A stretch of DNA of 64,000 bases from Luteimonas mephitis DSM 12574. GTDB lineage: Bacteria; Pseudomonadota; Gammaproteobacteria; Xanthomonadales; Xanthomonadaceae. Both the position numbers and the translations under genes were made by a program. The notes beneath the pieces were generated by a model. That model was not told where the DNA came from. It searched no databases and saw only the letters and a program-made list of their open reading frames with translations. Shown here piece after piece: positions 1 to 8,394 of the stretch. Every line of letters begins with the position of its first letter. Positions within the stretch are counted from its first letter, which is position 1. Location: contig NZ_AULN01000017.1 of the NCBI RefSeq assembly GCF_000422305.1, positions 62,001-126,000 of the forward strand, in the 5' to 3' direction.

Positions 1-782
1 TCGCCTGGGTGACGATGTGGCTGGAGCCGGAAACCTCGGGACTGGTCGACGGCAAGCCATGGCTGTCGCCGGCGCAGCGCGAGGCCGTGTGGTCGCCGCA
101 GACGATCATGCCGCTGTCGCGGCGGATGCGTGACTGGGACGACAGCCACTACTCGGCGTACGGTTACGGCTGGCGCCTGGCCGACGTGGACGGGACCCAG
201 AAGGTGTCGCATACCGGCACGCTTTCTGGCATGTATTCGGCGGTCACGCTGCTGCCACAGGCGCACGTCGGCTTCGTGATCCTGATCAACACCGACGCAG
301 ACGACGCGCGCACCGTGCTCAACCAGGTGCTGGTGAAACATTTCACCGCGCCCGCGCAGCGGCGCACGGTGGCCGAGTACGCCGACGAGCTGGATCGCGA
401 TGCGCGCACGGCGAAGGTGGAGCGGCCGCTGCCCGATACCTCGTCGCGGCAACCGGCCACGGCGGCCGCCCTGGGCGACCGGATCGGGGTGTACCGCGAC
501 CCGTGGTTCGGCGACGTGGCGATCTGCCCGGCCGGCGACGGTGTGCGATTCGCTTCGGACAAGTCGCCCTTGATGGTCGGCGACGTGATGCGGTCAGGCG
601 ACCGTCTGCTCGTGCAATGGCGGGGCAGCGGCGCGGATACCGAGCCATGGCTGGAGTTCGGGCCGGCGACGTCGACGCCGGTGACGCTGAAGATGTCGAA
701 GATCGACCCGGACGCCGACTTCAGCAGCGATTTCGAAGATCTTTCTTTCGTGCGCGTCGGCGATTGCCGCGGAGGTGGCTGA
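1..782 (+). CDS. Serine hydrolase of the beta-lactamase/PBP fold, C-terminal part (5' end outside window)
   Basis: This is the C-terminal ~260 residues of a periplasmic serine hydrolase related to class C beta-lactamases and low-molecular-mass penicillin-binding proteins. The segment reading GYGWRL..KVSHTGTLSGM carries the HTG triad that takes the place of KTG in this family, followed by the usual LLPQ..VGFVILINTD strand. The SXXK and YXN motifs would lie upstream of the window. A ~140-residue extra domain after the fold is typical of the bacterial family members with unknown substrates. The reading frame is open from base 3. Its TGA overlaps the ATG of the next gene by one base, so the two are translationally coupled. 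Substrate cannot be predicted. Confidence 0.8.
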   Translation, partial: AWVTMWLEPETSGLVDGKPWLSPAQREAVWSPQTIMPLSRRMRDWDDSHYSAYGYGWRLADVDGTQKVSHTGTLSGMYSAVTLLPQAHVGFVILINTDADDARTVLNQVLVKHFTAPAQRRTVAEYADELDRDARTAKVERPLPDTSSRQPATAAALGDRIGVYRDPWFGDVAICPAGDGVRFASDKSPLMVGDVMRSGDRLLVQWRGSGADTEPWLEFGPATSTPVTLKMSKIDPDADFSSDFEDLSFVRVGDCRGGG

Positions 783-1495
783 TGTCCGGGATTCGCGTCC
801 TGCTGTGCCCGCTGCTGTTTGCCGTCGCCGGCTGCGCGACGACGCCGCCACCGACGGTGTCGCCTGCAACCGATGCCGAGTCCGCCGGCATGGTGGACAT
901 CCAGTCGCTGGTGCCGGACATCCGCCTCGACATCCGCTACGCCGGCCACCACAACTTCGTCGGCGTGCCCATCGATGGCTATGACGCGCCGCGCTGCTAC
1001 CTGCTGCGCCCGGTGGCCGAGGCGCTGCAGCGCGTGGAGAAGAGCCTGCGCACGCGCCATCGGCGCCTGCAGGTCTTCGATTGCTATCGCCCGGTGCGGG
1101 CCGTGCAGCACTTCACGCGCTGGGTGCACGACGCGCAGGATCAACGCAACAAGGCGGAGTTCTATCCGACGCTGGACAAGCGCCAGCTGATGCCCGGGTA
1201 CATCGCAGAGCATTCCGGCCACAGCCGCGGGGCGACCATCGACCTGACCGTGATGCAGTGCGACGCCAGCGGCAACGACTGCGTGCCGCTCGACATGGGC
1301 ACCGGCTTCGACTACTTCGGCGAACTGGCGCATACCGACTCGCCGAACGCGACCGCCGCGCAGCGCCACAACCGCCACCTGCTGCGCGACGCGATGCAGG
1401 CGCAGGGCTTCGGCAACTACGCCGACGAGTGGTGGCACTACACGCTGCGCCCGGAACCCGACCCGCGGACGGCGTACGACTTCCCGCTGCGCTGA
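782..1495 (+). CDS. VanX/DdpX-like D-alanyl-D-alanine dipeptidase, lipoprotein
   Basis: This is a zinc D-Ala-D-Ala dipeptidase of peptidase family M15D, 237 residues. The N-terminus is a lipoprotein signal with the lipobox VAGC, cysteine at residue 18, so the enzyme is probably anchored in the envelope. SGHSRGATIDLTV gives the zinc ligands His147 and Asp154. DEWWHY gives the catalytic Glu216 and the third ligand His219. YRP at 102-104 carries the conserved substrate Arg. The start was chosen at the ATG overlapping the upstream stop (TGATG); the open frame further upstream lacks a plausible signal. Pairing with a beta-lactamase-fold hydrolase suggests peptidoglycan turnover or recycling of cell-wall peptides. 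Vancomycin resistance is not implied. Confidence 0.88.
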   Translation: MSGIRVLLCPLLFAVAGCATTPPPTVSPATDAESAGMVDIQSLVPDIRLDIRYAGHHNFVGVPIDGYDAPRCYLLRPVAEALQRVEKSLRTRHRRLQVFDCYRPVRAVQHFTRWVHDAQDQRNKAEFYPTLDKRQLMPGYIAEHSGHSRGATIDLTVMQCDASGNDCVPLDMGTGFDYFGELAHTDSPNATAAQRHNRHLLRDAMQAQGFGNYADEWWHYTLRPEPDPRTAYDFPLR

Positions 1496-1565
1496 GCGGG
1501 CGCCGGTTGCGGGAGGCGATGCCCGGCTCGCCGCGACCTGTTCAAGCTTCTCGCATCCTGCTCCG

Positions 1566-1646
1566 GTGGGAGCGACGAGAGCAGCGAGCTTCCCGGGCCG
1601 CCCGCGGGCAAGCCTGGGAAGCTCGCGGCTTCCGCCGCTCCTGCGC
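1566..1646. repeat. REP-like palindromic repeat, family A (diverged copy)
   Basis: Two facing half-elements, GGTGGGAGCGACGAGAGC and the reverse form ending GCCGCTCCTGCG, surround a GC-rich spacer. They match the family of GGAGCGGC...GCCGCTCC repeats seen throughout the window. The rest of 1496-1837 shows no convincing gene. Confidence 0.6.
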
Positions 1647-1837
1647 CGCTCCCGTCGTGGCTTGCAGGGCGGGGAATCAACTCTGCGACTGTTCCGATGC
1701 CTGTTGTCGTGCCCACGGGATCGCTTGTTGCGACCGGGGCGGCATGTCCAGCATTGCCGCCGGAAATGATGCCATGCGTATCCATGCCGCCACCCATGGA
1801 AACGGGCGCATTCTTCCGGTTCTTTTCCGGCAGGCAC

Positions 1838-1879
1838 AAAAAAGGCCGGAAGCCCTGGACTTCAGGGTTTGCCGGCCTT
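1838..1879 (-). terminator. Rho-independent terminator behind tRNA-Ala
   Basis: Read on the minus strand, AAGGCCGG pairs with CCGGCCTT and is followed by a run of T. The loop holds a second short hairpin, CCCTGAAGTCCAGGG. It lies about 30 bp beyond the 3' end of the tRNA and probably ends the rnd-tRNA transcript. Confidence 0.8.
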
Positions 1880-1908
1880 CGTTGTACGTCCAGGGACGTT
1901 TACGTGAG

Positions 1909-1984
1909 TGGTGGAGCGGAGGGGGATCGAACCCCTGACCTCCACGATGCGAACGTGGCGCTCTCCCAGCTGAGCTACCGCCCC
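1909..1984 (-). tRNA. tRNA-Ala(CGC)
   Basis: The minus strand folds into a complete 76-nt cloverleaf. The acceptor stem pairs GGGGCGG with CCGCTCC and contains the G3:U70 wobble pair that identifies alanine tRNAs. The anticodon stem-loop CCACG-TTCGCAT-CGTGG shows anticodon CGC, which reads GCG. TTCGATC is the T-loop and the 3' CCA is encoded. Only 13 bp separate the tRNA from the stop codon of rnd upstream, so it is probably co-transcribed with the RNase D gene and released by processing. Confidence 0.95.
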
Positions 1985-1997
1985 ACGAGGTTGCGGA

Positions 1998-3125
1998 TTA
2001 TACGGAGGTGTCCGCCGCTAGGCCAGAACCCCCTTCGCCTGGCGACAGGATCGGGCCAAGCGCCGGTTCGAGTTCGGCTCGGCGCCAGCCCGAGAGCGGG
2101 CCCGGCCAGCGATTGCCGCTCTCGGCGGCAGCGAGCAGCTGTTCGAGCCAGCGTCGCGAGGCCAGCACGCCATCGGGAAGCCCGAGGTCGGCGCTGCGCG
2201 ACGCCGTGGCTTCCTGCAGCCGACGCAGCGCCTGCTTGTCGCGATCCTCGTTGCGCGGCTCCGGCGCCTGCGCCTCGTCGTCGAGCGGGGTCTGCAGGGC
2301 CTGCCAGATCGCGTCGGCCAGCTTGCGCGGCGCCTTGGGGTGGGCGTCGAGCTGGCGCTGCAGCTGAGCGAGGCTGCCAGCCGGTTCGCGAGCCAGCAGC
2401 ACGGCCAGTTCGTTGTCCAGGATCCAGCTGCGCGGACGGTCGGCGCGGCGCGCGTGCGCTTCGCGCCAGCGCAGCAGCCGCAGCAGGCGATGGCGTGCGG
2501 CTTCGTCGAGGAACTGGGCGGCGCGCAGCGACAGGTGCGGCCAGCGATCGCCGTCGTCGCGCTCGGCGTTGGCCACCATGCGCGCGCAATCCTCCTGCAG
2601 CCAGGCTTCGCGCCCCAGCCCGAGCAGGCGCGCGTCGAGCGCGTCGTGCAGGGCGAACAGGTGGCGGACGTCATCGGCGGCGTACTCGAGTTGCGACGGC
2701 GACAGCGGCCTGCGCAGCCAGTCCGATCGGGTCTCGCCCTTGGCGAGCGCGACTCCCAGCGCGTCCTGCACCAGTCGCTGGTAACCCATGCCGGCGGCGA
2801 TGCCGGCCAGCGCCGCCGCGGCCTGGGTATCGAACAGCGGCTGCGGCACCACGCCGCAGGCATGCCTGAACGCGACCAGGTCCTCGCTGGGGCTGTGCAT
2901 CACCTTGAGCACAGCTGCGTCGGCAAGCAGCGGCCGCAGTGAGTCGGTGATGCCGGGGGCGAGCGTGTCGACCAGCAGGATGTCGTCGTCCAGCGCGATC
3001 TGCACCAGCGCCAACTGCGGCCAGTAGGTGCGTTCGCGGATGAATTCGGTATCCAGCCCGACGCGATGGGGGCGGCGCGCGATGCGGTGGTCCAGTTCCC
3101 TGGGGTCGGTGATCCAGTGCGGCAC
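1998..3125 (-). CDS. rnd: Ribonuclease D
   Basis: RNase D is a 3'-5' exoribonuclease that trims tRNA and small-RNA precursors. The DEDD exonuclease core is clear: LDTEF with Asp and Glu near residue 25, then LLVDTL, VLKVMHSPSEDLVAF and the YAADDVRHLFAL motif that provides the last catalytic residues. Two HRDC-like helical regions follow (about 205-290 and 295-375). With a GTG start at 3125 the protein is 375 residues, the length of the E. coli enzyme. A TTG at 3140 would add five residues; an in-frame ATG at 3254 would give an implausible extension. The tRNA-Ala gene follows after 13 bp, a fitting neighbour for a tRNA-trimming enzyme. Confidence 0.9.
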   Translation of the reverse strand: MPHWITDPRELDHRIARRPHRVGLDTEFIRERTYWPQLALVQIALDDDILLVDTLAPGITDSLRPLLADAAVLKVMHSPSEDLVAFRHACGVVPQPLFDTQAAAALAGIAAGMGYQRLVQDALGVALAKGETRSDWLRRPLSPSQLEYAADDVRHLFALHDALDARLLGLGREAWLQEDCARMVANAERDDGDRWPHLSLRAAQFLDEAARHRLLRLLRWREAHARRADRPRSWILDNELAVLLAREPAGSLAQLQRQLDAHPKAPRKLADAIWQALQTPLDDEAQAPEPRNEDRDKQALRRLQEATASRSADLGLPDGVLASRRWLEQLLAAAESGNRWPGPLSGWRRAELEPALGPILSPGEGGSGLAADTSV

Positions 3126-3262
3126 GGTATCTGGGTTCAAGGGTGATGCACGCAGCCTAACGGTCGCGAGCGGCCAGCGGCAAATGCGCGGCAAGCCGGG
3201 CGCCGCGCCCCGGCATGCCAGGAGCCGGGGTGATGGCGTAATCTGGCGGCCCATCCCGCCGG

Positions 3263-5113
3263 GTGCAGGGTTTGCGCGAAGTTTTCAGGATCGTGGTGGT
3301 GGCATTGCTGCTCGCGGGTTGCACGCGCAATCCGGGAGACGCGGCGCGTGACGATCCGGCCGAGCAGGCGGCGCAGGCGCGCGAAGGCATCGTCACCATC
3401 AGCGGCGACGATGCGATCTCCGAGTCACTGACCTGGCGCCCGCCGGAGGTCGACGTCCCGGCCGACGGCGTCGAGGATGCCCGCAAGCGCGCCGAGGCGG
3501 CGCTGGAGGCGGGGAACCTGGCAGAGGACGCGAATTCGGCGATCCCGTTGCTGCTGGTGCTGTCGAAGCAGGTGCCGGACGACAAGCGCGTGCGGGCCGA
3601 CCTGCGGCGCGCGCTGCTGGCGGTGATTGCCCGGGGCGACGCCGCGCTGGCGCGTGCGGACGACGACATCGCGGCGCTGCGCGAGGCGCACGAGATGGCG
3701 GCCGTGGCGCGGGCCACGGACGGCGACGACGAGGCGGTTGTCGATTATCTCGAGAGGATCGACCAGGCCGACACGCTCTGGGAACTCAATCGCGACGGCG
3801 AACGCGCGCTGGCCGGCGGTCGCCTTGGCGAGGACGGCGCCGGAGCGTTGGCCCGGTTCCGCGAGGCACTGGCGCTGCGGCCCGGGCAGGCGCGGGCGAT
3901 GCAGGGCCTGGCGGCGACGGAAAGCGCAATGATCCGCAACGCGGAGGTCGCGGCGGAGCAGGGCGACTTCGACGCGGCGAAGCGCTGGCTGGACGTGGCG
4001 GCAAAAGTCCGCCCGGACATGCCCACCGTGCCCGACGCGGTCGCCCGCATCGAGCGCATGCGCGGTGCCCGCATCGCGCGCCTGCGCGACCTGGGCATCG
4101 CCGCGCTGGCGCAGCCGGATGGCATTGCGACCGCGCGACGCCACCTTGCCGCGATCCTGCTGGTCGCCAGGCCCGGCGACCCGATGGCGGCGGAGTTGCG
4201 CGAGCGCATCGACCTGGCCGAGCACTACGGCCAGTTCCGCCCCGGCCAGCAGTTCACCGACGGCCTGAAGCACGGCGCGCGCGGGCCGCAGATGGTGGTG
4301 GTGCCGCACGGCGGCTACCGCATGGGCGCCGAGCCCGGCGACGTGCACGCCGAGGACAGCGAGAGTCCGCAGCACGCCATCCGCTTCGACCGCGGTTTTG
4401 CGATGTCGATCACCGAGGTCACGGTGGGCGACTATCGCCGCTTCATCAATGCCACCGGCCGCAAGACGCGCGCGCAACGGCGCGGCTATTCGATGGCATA
4501 TGACGAACGCAGCGGCAATTTCGCGCGCGTCAGCGGCGTCGACTGGCGCAGTGATTACGCCGGCAACCCGGCCGACGAGGACCTGCCGGTGCTGCACGTC
4601 AGCGCCCAGGATGCCGAGGCATACGCGACCTGGTTGTCGGAGCAGAGCGGAAATCGCTACCGCCTGCCCAGCGAGGCCGAGTTCGAGTACGCGCTGCGCG
4701 CGGGCAGCCGATCGGTCTATCCGTGGGGCGACGGCGTACCGCCCCGGGATGCAGGCAACTTCACCGGTGAACGCGACCGCTCGCCCACCGGTCGGCACTG
4801 GAACAATGCCTTCAAGGGCTATGGCGACGGGTACTGGGGTCCGGCTCCGGCCGGGCGTTTCGCCGCCAATCCCTGGGGCGTGCGCGGGCTGGCAGGAAAC
4901 GTGAGCGAGTGGGTTGCCGACTGCTGGCATGATGGCTATCGGCGGGCGCCGGTGGACGGCTCGGCCTGGCTCAACCCCGGTTGCCGGACACGCGTGGTCC
5001 GCGGCGGTTCCTGGGCCAGTGCGCCGGAACAGACACGCTCGTCGTGGCGGGCCCCGGCGGGGGTGGACAGCACCAACGGACGCATCGGCTTCCGCGTGGT
5101 GCGCGAGATCTAG
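3263..5113 (+). CDS. Lipoprotein with C-terminal SUMF1/formylglycine-generating-enzyme-like domain
   Basis: This 616-residue protein begins with a lipoprotein signal (VVVALLLAGC, lipobox Cys about residue 20) from a GTG start. Residues ~70-330 are helical, Ala- and Glu-rich and resemble degenerate TPR-like repeats. From about 345 a SUMF1/FGE-sulfatase domain runs to the end, with the family landmarks YRMGAEPGD, VTVGDYRRF, RLPSEAEFEYA, YPWGD, GLAGNVSEWVADCW, RVVRGGSW and GRIGFRVV. In true formylglycine-generating enzymes two active-site cysteines oxidise a sulfatase Cys; most bacterial members with this architecture instead act as binding or scaffold proteins (inference). It sits just upstream of an M48 protease gene on the same strand. 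Confidence 0.85.
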   Translation: MQGLREVFRIVVVALLLAGCTRNPGDAARDDPAEQAAQAREGIVTISGDDAISESLTWRPPEVDVPADGVEDARKRAEAALEAGNLAEDANSAIPLLLVLSKQVPDDKRVRADLRRALLAVIARGDAALARADDDIAALREAHEMAAVARATDGDDEAVVDYLERIDQADTLWELNRDGERALAGGRLGEDGAGALARFREALALRPGQARAMQGLAATESAMIRNAEVAAEQGDFDAAKRWLDVAAKVRPDMPTVPDAVARIERMRGARIARLRDLGIAALAQPDGIATARRHLAAILLVARPGDPMAAELRERIDLAEHYGQFRPGQQFTDGLKHGARGPQMVVVPHGGYRMGAEPGDVHAEDSESPQHAIRFDRGFAMSITEVTVGDYRRFINATGRKTRAQRRGYSMAYDERSGNFARVSGVDWRSDYAGNPADEDLPVLHVSAQDAEAYATWLSEQSGNRYRLPSEAEFEYALRAGSRSVYPWGDGVPPRDAGNFTGERDRSPTGRHWNNAFKGYGDGYWGPAPAGRFAANPWGVRGLAGNVSEWVADCWHDGYRRAPVDGSAWLNPGCRTRVVRGGSWASAPEQTRSSWRAPAGVDSTNGRIGFRVVREI

Positions 5114-5154
5114 ATCGTCGGCAGCGACAGCGGCAACAGCAGGGAGAAAGGCAG

Positions 5155-6066
5155 ATGCGTCAGAATCCATTTGGTGAAGGGCAGGCACGGGGCGGGCGGC
5201 GCGGGTTCGGTTTCAGCCCGCGGCTGCTGATCCTCGTGGCGTTCATCGCCTACGGTGCCTATTACTATTTCTCCAATCGTTCGACCGACCCGCTGACCGG
5301 CGAGACCGTGCTGATCGACAAGGGCATCTCGCCGCAGGACGAGAAGGCGCTGGGCCTGCAGGCCTACCAGGAAATCCTCGCGCAGGAGAGCCCCGTCGAC
5401 CCGGACTCGCAGATCTCGCGGCAGGTGCGCGAGATCGCGCAGCGGCTGATCGTGAAGATCCCGGAGGTCGAGGATGCGCTGGCGGCCGAGCACGGCATGA
5501 AGGCCCAGCACATCGAGGATTCGTTCGACTGGGACGTGACCGTGCTGCAGTCCGACCAGGCCAATGCGTTCTGCCTGCCCGGCGGCAAGATGGCCGTTTA
5601 CACCGGCCTGGTGCCGGTGGCGCAGAACGCCGACGCGATGGCGATCGTGATGGGCCACGAGATCACCCACGCCCTGCTGCGCCACGGCGCGCAGCGCATG
5701 ACCGAGCAGAAGCTGGCGCAGCTCGGGCAGATGGCCGGGGCGATGAGCGGCATGGACCAGCAGCAGCTGCAGATGGCGATGGCGGTGTACGGGTACGGGC
5801 GCTCGTTGCCGTATGCGCGCAAGCAGGAGTCGCAGGCCGACGAGATGGGCCTGATGCTCGCCGCCGCGGCCTGCTACAACCCGGAAGAGGCGATCCCCCT
5901 GTGGGAGCGCATGGGCCAGGCCAGTGGCGGACAGGCGCCGCCAGAGTTTTCGTCGACGCACCCGAGTTCGGCCACCCGCATCCAGAACCTCAGGGCGCTG
6001 ATGCCCAAGGCGCAGGAGTACCGCAAGCGGTTCTGCACCGGCGGAGGTGCCGTAGGCGCGCGGTAG
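5155..6066 (+). CDS. M48-family zinc metalloprotease (YggG/LoiP-like)
   Basis: This is a membrane-anchored M48 metallopeptidase of 303 residues. One transmembrane segment lies at about 23-40 (LLILVAFIAYGAYYYF), placing the catalytic domain in the periplasm. The zinc motif is HEITH (His168, Glu169, His172) and the third ligand is Glu225 in ESQADE. NAFCLPGGKMAVYTGL is the conserved strand before the active site. The ATG at 5155 follows AGGGAGAAAGGC. Family members degrade misfolded envelope proteins. The TAG stop is formed by the first bases of the downstream repeat (GTAGGTTGGGG). Confidence 0.88.
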   Translation: MRQNPFGEGQARGGRRGFGFSPRLLILVAFIAYGAYYYFSNRSTDPLTGETVLIDKGISPQDEKALGLQAYQEILAQESPVDPDSQISRQVREIAQRLIVKIPEVEDALAAEHGMKAQHIEDSFDWDVTVLQSDQANAFCLPGGKMAVYTGLVPVAQNADAMAIVMGHEITHALLRHGAQRMTEQKLAQLGQMAGAMSGMDQQQLQMAMAVYGYGRSLPYARKQESQADEMGLMLAAAACYNPEEAIPLWERMGQASGGQAPPEFSSTHPSSATRIQNLRALMPKAQEYRKRFCTGGGAVGAR

Positions 6067-6150
6067 GTTGGGGTTACATCCCCGACGGTTCTTGTATCAG
6101 CCACGGCGTATGCGTCCGGGACAACAGCCATCGGGGCGTAGCCCCGACCC
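6063..6150. repeat. REP-like palindromic repeat, family B (GTAGGTCGGGGCTACGCCCCCGAC type)
   Basis: GTAGGTTGGGGTTACATCCC faces GGGGCGTAGCCCCGACC, separated by about 35 bp. Related copies occur at 48257-48354 and 52810-52874. The first TAG serves as the stop codon of the M48 gene. Confidence 0.75.
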
Positions 6151-6165
6151 GCGGTTGCCGCGCCT

Positions 6166-6906
6166 TCAGAACGACATGAACATCCCGCCGTTGACCGGGA
6201 TGTTGGCGCCGGTGATGAAACCGGCGTCGTCGGCGGCCAGGAAGGCCACGGTGCGTGCGATTTCGTCCGGCTGGCCGAGCCGCCCGACCGGCACGTCGTC
6301 GATGATGCGCGCGCGGATTTCCTCCGGCATCGCCATCACCAGCGCGGTTTCGCAATAACCCGGCGACACCGAGTTGACGGTCACGCCCTTGCGCGCGACT
6401 TCGCGCGCCAGTGCCATGGTGAAGCCGTGCATCCCGGCCTTGGCCGCGGCGTAGTTGGTCTGCCCGAACTGGCCGGTCTGCCCGTTCACCGAACTGATGT
6501 TGACGATCCGGCCGAAGCCGCGCGCGGCCATGTCGTCGATGGCGTGGCGGCACAGGTTGAACACGCCGTCCAGGTTGACCCGCAGCACCGCGTCCCACTG
6601 CGCCCGCTGCATCTTGCGCAGGGTGGTGTCGCGGGTGATGCCGGCGGCGTTGACCAGGATGTCGAGCGAGCCGTGCGCGGCGACGATGCCTTCGACCAGC
6701 CGGCCGCAGGCGTCGAAATCGGAGACGTCGCCGGCGATGAAATGGATGTCGAGGCCGGCGGTTTCCCGGGCGAAGGCTTCGATGCGCTCCTCGCGGTCGC
6801 CCAGGTCGATGGCGACCACGGTGCGGCCCTGCGCCGCCAGTGATTTGCAGATCGCGGTGCCGAGACCGCCGATGCCGCCGGTGACGGCAGCGATGCGCTT
6901 GTTCAA
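6166..6906 (-). CDS. phaB: Acetoacetyl-CoA reductase (PhaB-type SDR), copy 1
   Basis: A 246-residue short-chain dehydrogenase matching PhaB, the NADPH-dependent acetoacetyl-CoA reductase that makes (R)-3-hydroxybutyryl-CoA for polyhydroxybutyrate. TGGIGGLG at 9-16 is the nucleotide-binding loop. NAAGI, NISSVNGQTGQFGQTNYAAAK and the SPGY segment follow the PhaB pattern, giving a Ser139-Tyr152-Lys156 triad. The start is a TTG behind GGGGGACTCCAG. It is downstream of phaR and a second phaB-like gene on the same strand. FabG-type ketoacyl-ACP reductase is the alternative, but the NGQ.GQFGQTNY string favours PhaB. Confidence 0.88.
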   Translation of the reverse strand: MNKRIAAVTGGIGGLGTAICKSLAAQGRTVVAIDLGDREERIEAFARETAGLDIHFIAGDVSDFDACGRLVEGIVAAHGSLDILVNAAGITRDTTLRKMQRAQWDAVLRVNLDGVFNLCRHAIDDMAARGFGRIVNISSVNGQTGQFGQTNYAAAKAGMHGFTMALAREVARKGVTVNSVSPGYCETALVMAMPEEIRARIIDDVPVGRLGQPDEIARTVAFLAADDAGFITGANIPVNGGMFMSF

Positions 6907-6919
6907 CTGGAGTCCCCCG

Positions 6920-7411
6920 CTACTTGCCGCGCTTGGCGTCCTTGTCCCGGGCCGCGCCGGGGGCGGTGCGGCCCATCCCGGCGACCAGGTTTTCCTGGAA
7001 GTCCTTCCACAATTCCATGTTGCGCTCGGTGAGCTGGTTCATCATCGACCACGGGGTCTGCCCGAGCACGCCGCCCATCTGCTGGCGGAACTGCGCCTGC
7101 TGCTCCATGAAGGTCTGCATCGAGCGGTCGAGGTAGGTGCCCATGAAGCCCTGCAGCGAATCGCCGTACAGGCGGATGATCTGGCTCAGCATCTGCGTCG
7201 ACAGCATCGGCTGCCCGTTCTGTTCGTGCTCGGCGATGATCTGCAGCAGCACCTGCCGGGTGAGGTCTTCGCCGCTCTTGGCATCCCGGACTTCGAAGTC
7301 TTCGCCGTCGACGATCAGCTGACGGACGTCCTCGATGGTGATGTAGCTCGAAATATCGGTGTCGTAGAGGCGACGGTTCGGATATTTCTTGATGACGCGC
7401 GTCTTGGTCAT
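6920..7411 (-). CDS. phaR: Polyhydroxyalkanoate synthesis repressor PhaR
   Basis: PhaR represses phasin and PHA-granule genes by binding DNA until it is titrated by nascent granules. The N-terminal DNA-binding domain begins with VIKKYPNRRLYDT followed by SYITIEDVRQLI, the family signature. The PHB accumulation regulatory domain spans about 65-140, with QMLSQIIRLYGDSLQGFMGTYL. Length is 163 residues. It lies between two phaB-like genes on the same strand, 13 bp before the downstream one, which suggests co-expression with the reductase. No PHA synthase gene (phaC) is in the window. Confidence 0.93.
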   Translation of the reverse strand: MTKTRVIKKYPNRRLYDTDISSYITIEDVRQLIVDGEDFEVRDAKSGEDLTRQVLLQIIAEHEQNGQPMLSTQMLSQIIRLYGDSLQGFMGTYLDRSMQTFMEQQAQFRQQMGGVLGQTPWSMMNQLTERNMELWKDFQENLVAGMGRTAPGAARDKDAKRGK

Positions 7412-7474
7412 GGAGCAACGGCTCTAAACAATGCGTTCCTGCAGCATGGCGCAGTGCAGCACGGGTTGCAAGGA

Positions 7475-7597
7475 GCCGGGATTCGGCGGGGATTCGGGCC
7501 TTGCGAGTGCGTCGCGGCCCGCGAAGGCCGGAACGGAGCAGCTGCCTGCCTTCAATGGCTGTCCGCTTTCCTGAACCCCCAATCCTCAATCCCGGCC
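7475..7597. repeat. Inverted pair of GGGATTCGG / CCCAATCC heptanucleotide blocks
   Basis: GCCGGGATTCGGCGGGGATTCGGG on one side faces CCCCCAATCCTCAATCCCGG on the other. This is a short, degenerate example of the heptanucleotide repeat seen at 27356-27501, 33038-33209, 47553-47590 and 56473-56583. The 7412-7601 gap shows nothing else. Confidence 0.55.
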
Positions 7598-7601
7598 TCC
7601 C

Positions 7602-8342
7602 TCACCACCCCATGTACTGGCCGCCGTTCGCCGACAGGTTCGCCCCGGTGATCCAGCTCGCCTCGTCGGGGATGAAGAAACTCACTGCGTAGGCGATCTC
7701 GTCCGGATTGCCCAAGCGGCCGGTCGGGATCTGCGCGATGATCTTGTTGCGGACATCCTCGGGCACGGCCATCACCATGTCGGTGCCGATGTAGCCCGGC
7801 GAGACGGTGTTGACGGTGATGCCGAAGCGCGCGTTTTCCTGCGCCAGCGAGATGGTGAAGCCGTGCATGCCGGCCTTGGCCGCGGCGTAGTTGGCCTGGC
7901 CGTACTGGCCCTTCTGGCCGTTGATCGAGCTGATCTGGATGATCCGGCCCCACTTGCGCTCGCGCATCCCCTCGATCACCGGCCGGGTGACGTTGAACAC
8001 CGAGTTGAGGTTGGTGTTGATGACCTCCTGCCACTGCTGCGCGGTCATCTTGTGGAACGTGCCGTCGCGGGTGATGCCGGCGTTGTTGACCAGGATGTCG
8101 ATCGGGCCGAGTTGGCGCTCCACCTCGCGCACCATTGCCTCGGCCTCCTCCGGCGTCGAGACATCACCCTTGGCCAGCGCCACCTCGAAACCGTCGGCCT
8201 GCATCCGCGCCTGCCACTCGCGCGCCCTTTCCTCGTTGCGGTAGTTGGTCGCGACCCGGAGGCCGTTGGCGGCCAGCCGCCTGCAGATCGCCGTGCCGAT
8301 CCCGCCCGTCCCACCGGTCACCAAAGCCACGCGTGTGCCCAT
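7602..8342 (-). CDS. phaB: Acetoacetyl-CoA reductase (PhaB-type SDR), copy 2
   Basis: A second 246-residue PhaB-type short-chain dehydrogenase, alignable end to end with the copy at 6166-6906. TGGTGGIG at 9-16 binds the nucleotide, and Ser139, Tyr152 and Lys156 form the catalytic set within QISSINGQKGQYGQANYAAAK. The ATG at 8342 follows GGAGATGGCGAC, a good ribosome-binding site. It is upstream of phaR and phaB copy 1 on the same strand. This copy is closer to the canonical PhaB sequence around NNAGITRDGTF. Why two reductases flank the repressor is not evident; they may differ in substrate chain length (inference). Confidence 0.9.
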   Translation of the reverse strand: MGTRVALVTGGTGGIGTAICRRLAANGLRVATNYRNEERAREWQARMQADGFEVALAKGDVSTPEEAEAMVREVERQLGPIDILVNNAGITRDGTFHKMTAQQWQEVINTNLNSVFNVTRPVIEGMRERKWGRIIQISSINGQKGQYGQANYAAAKAGMHGFTISLAQENARFGITVNTVSPGYIGTDMVMAVPEDVRNKIIAQIPTGRLGNPDEIAYAVSFFIPDEASWITGANLSANGGQYMGW

Positions 8343-8394
8343 GTCGCCATCTCCTGATCCGGCATGGAGAGCCAGTTCCCCATTGCGGGTGATT

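Noticed and set aside
164-1837. Long minus-strand open frame of 557 codons opposite the VanX-like gene
   Set aside because: It is antisense to two clear genes and has the composition of a GC-rich shadow frame.
3126-3254. RNase D start at ATG 3254
   Set aside because: It adds 43 residues with no homology and overlaps the upstream region of the SUMF1 gene; the family length fits the GTG at 3125.
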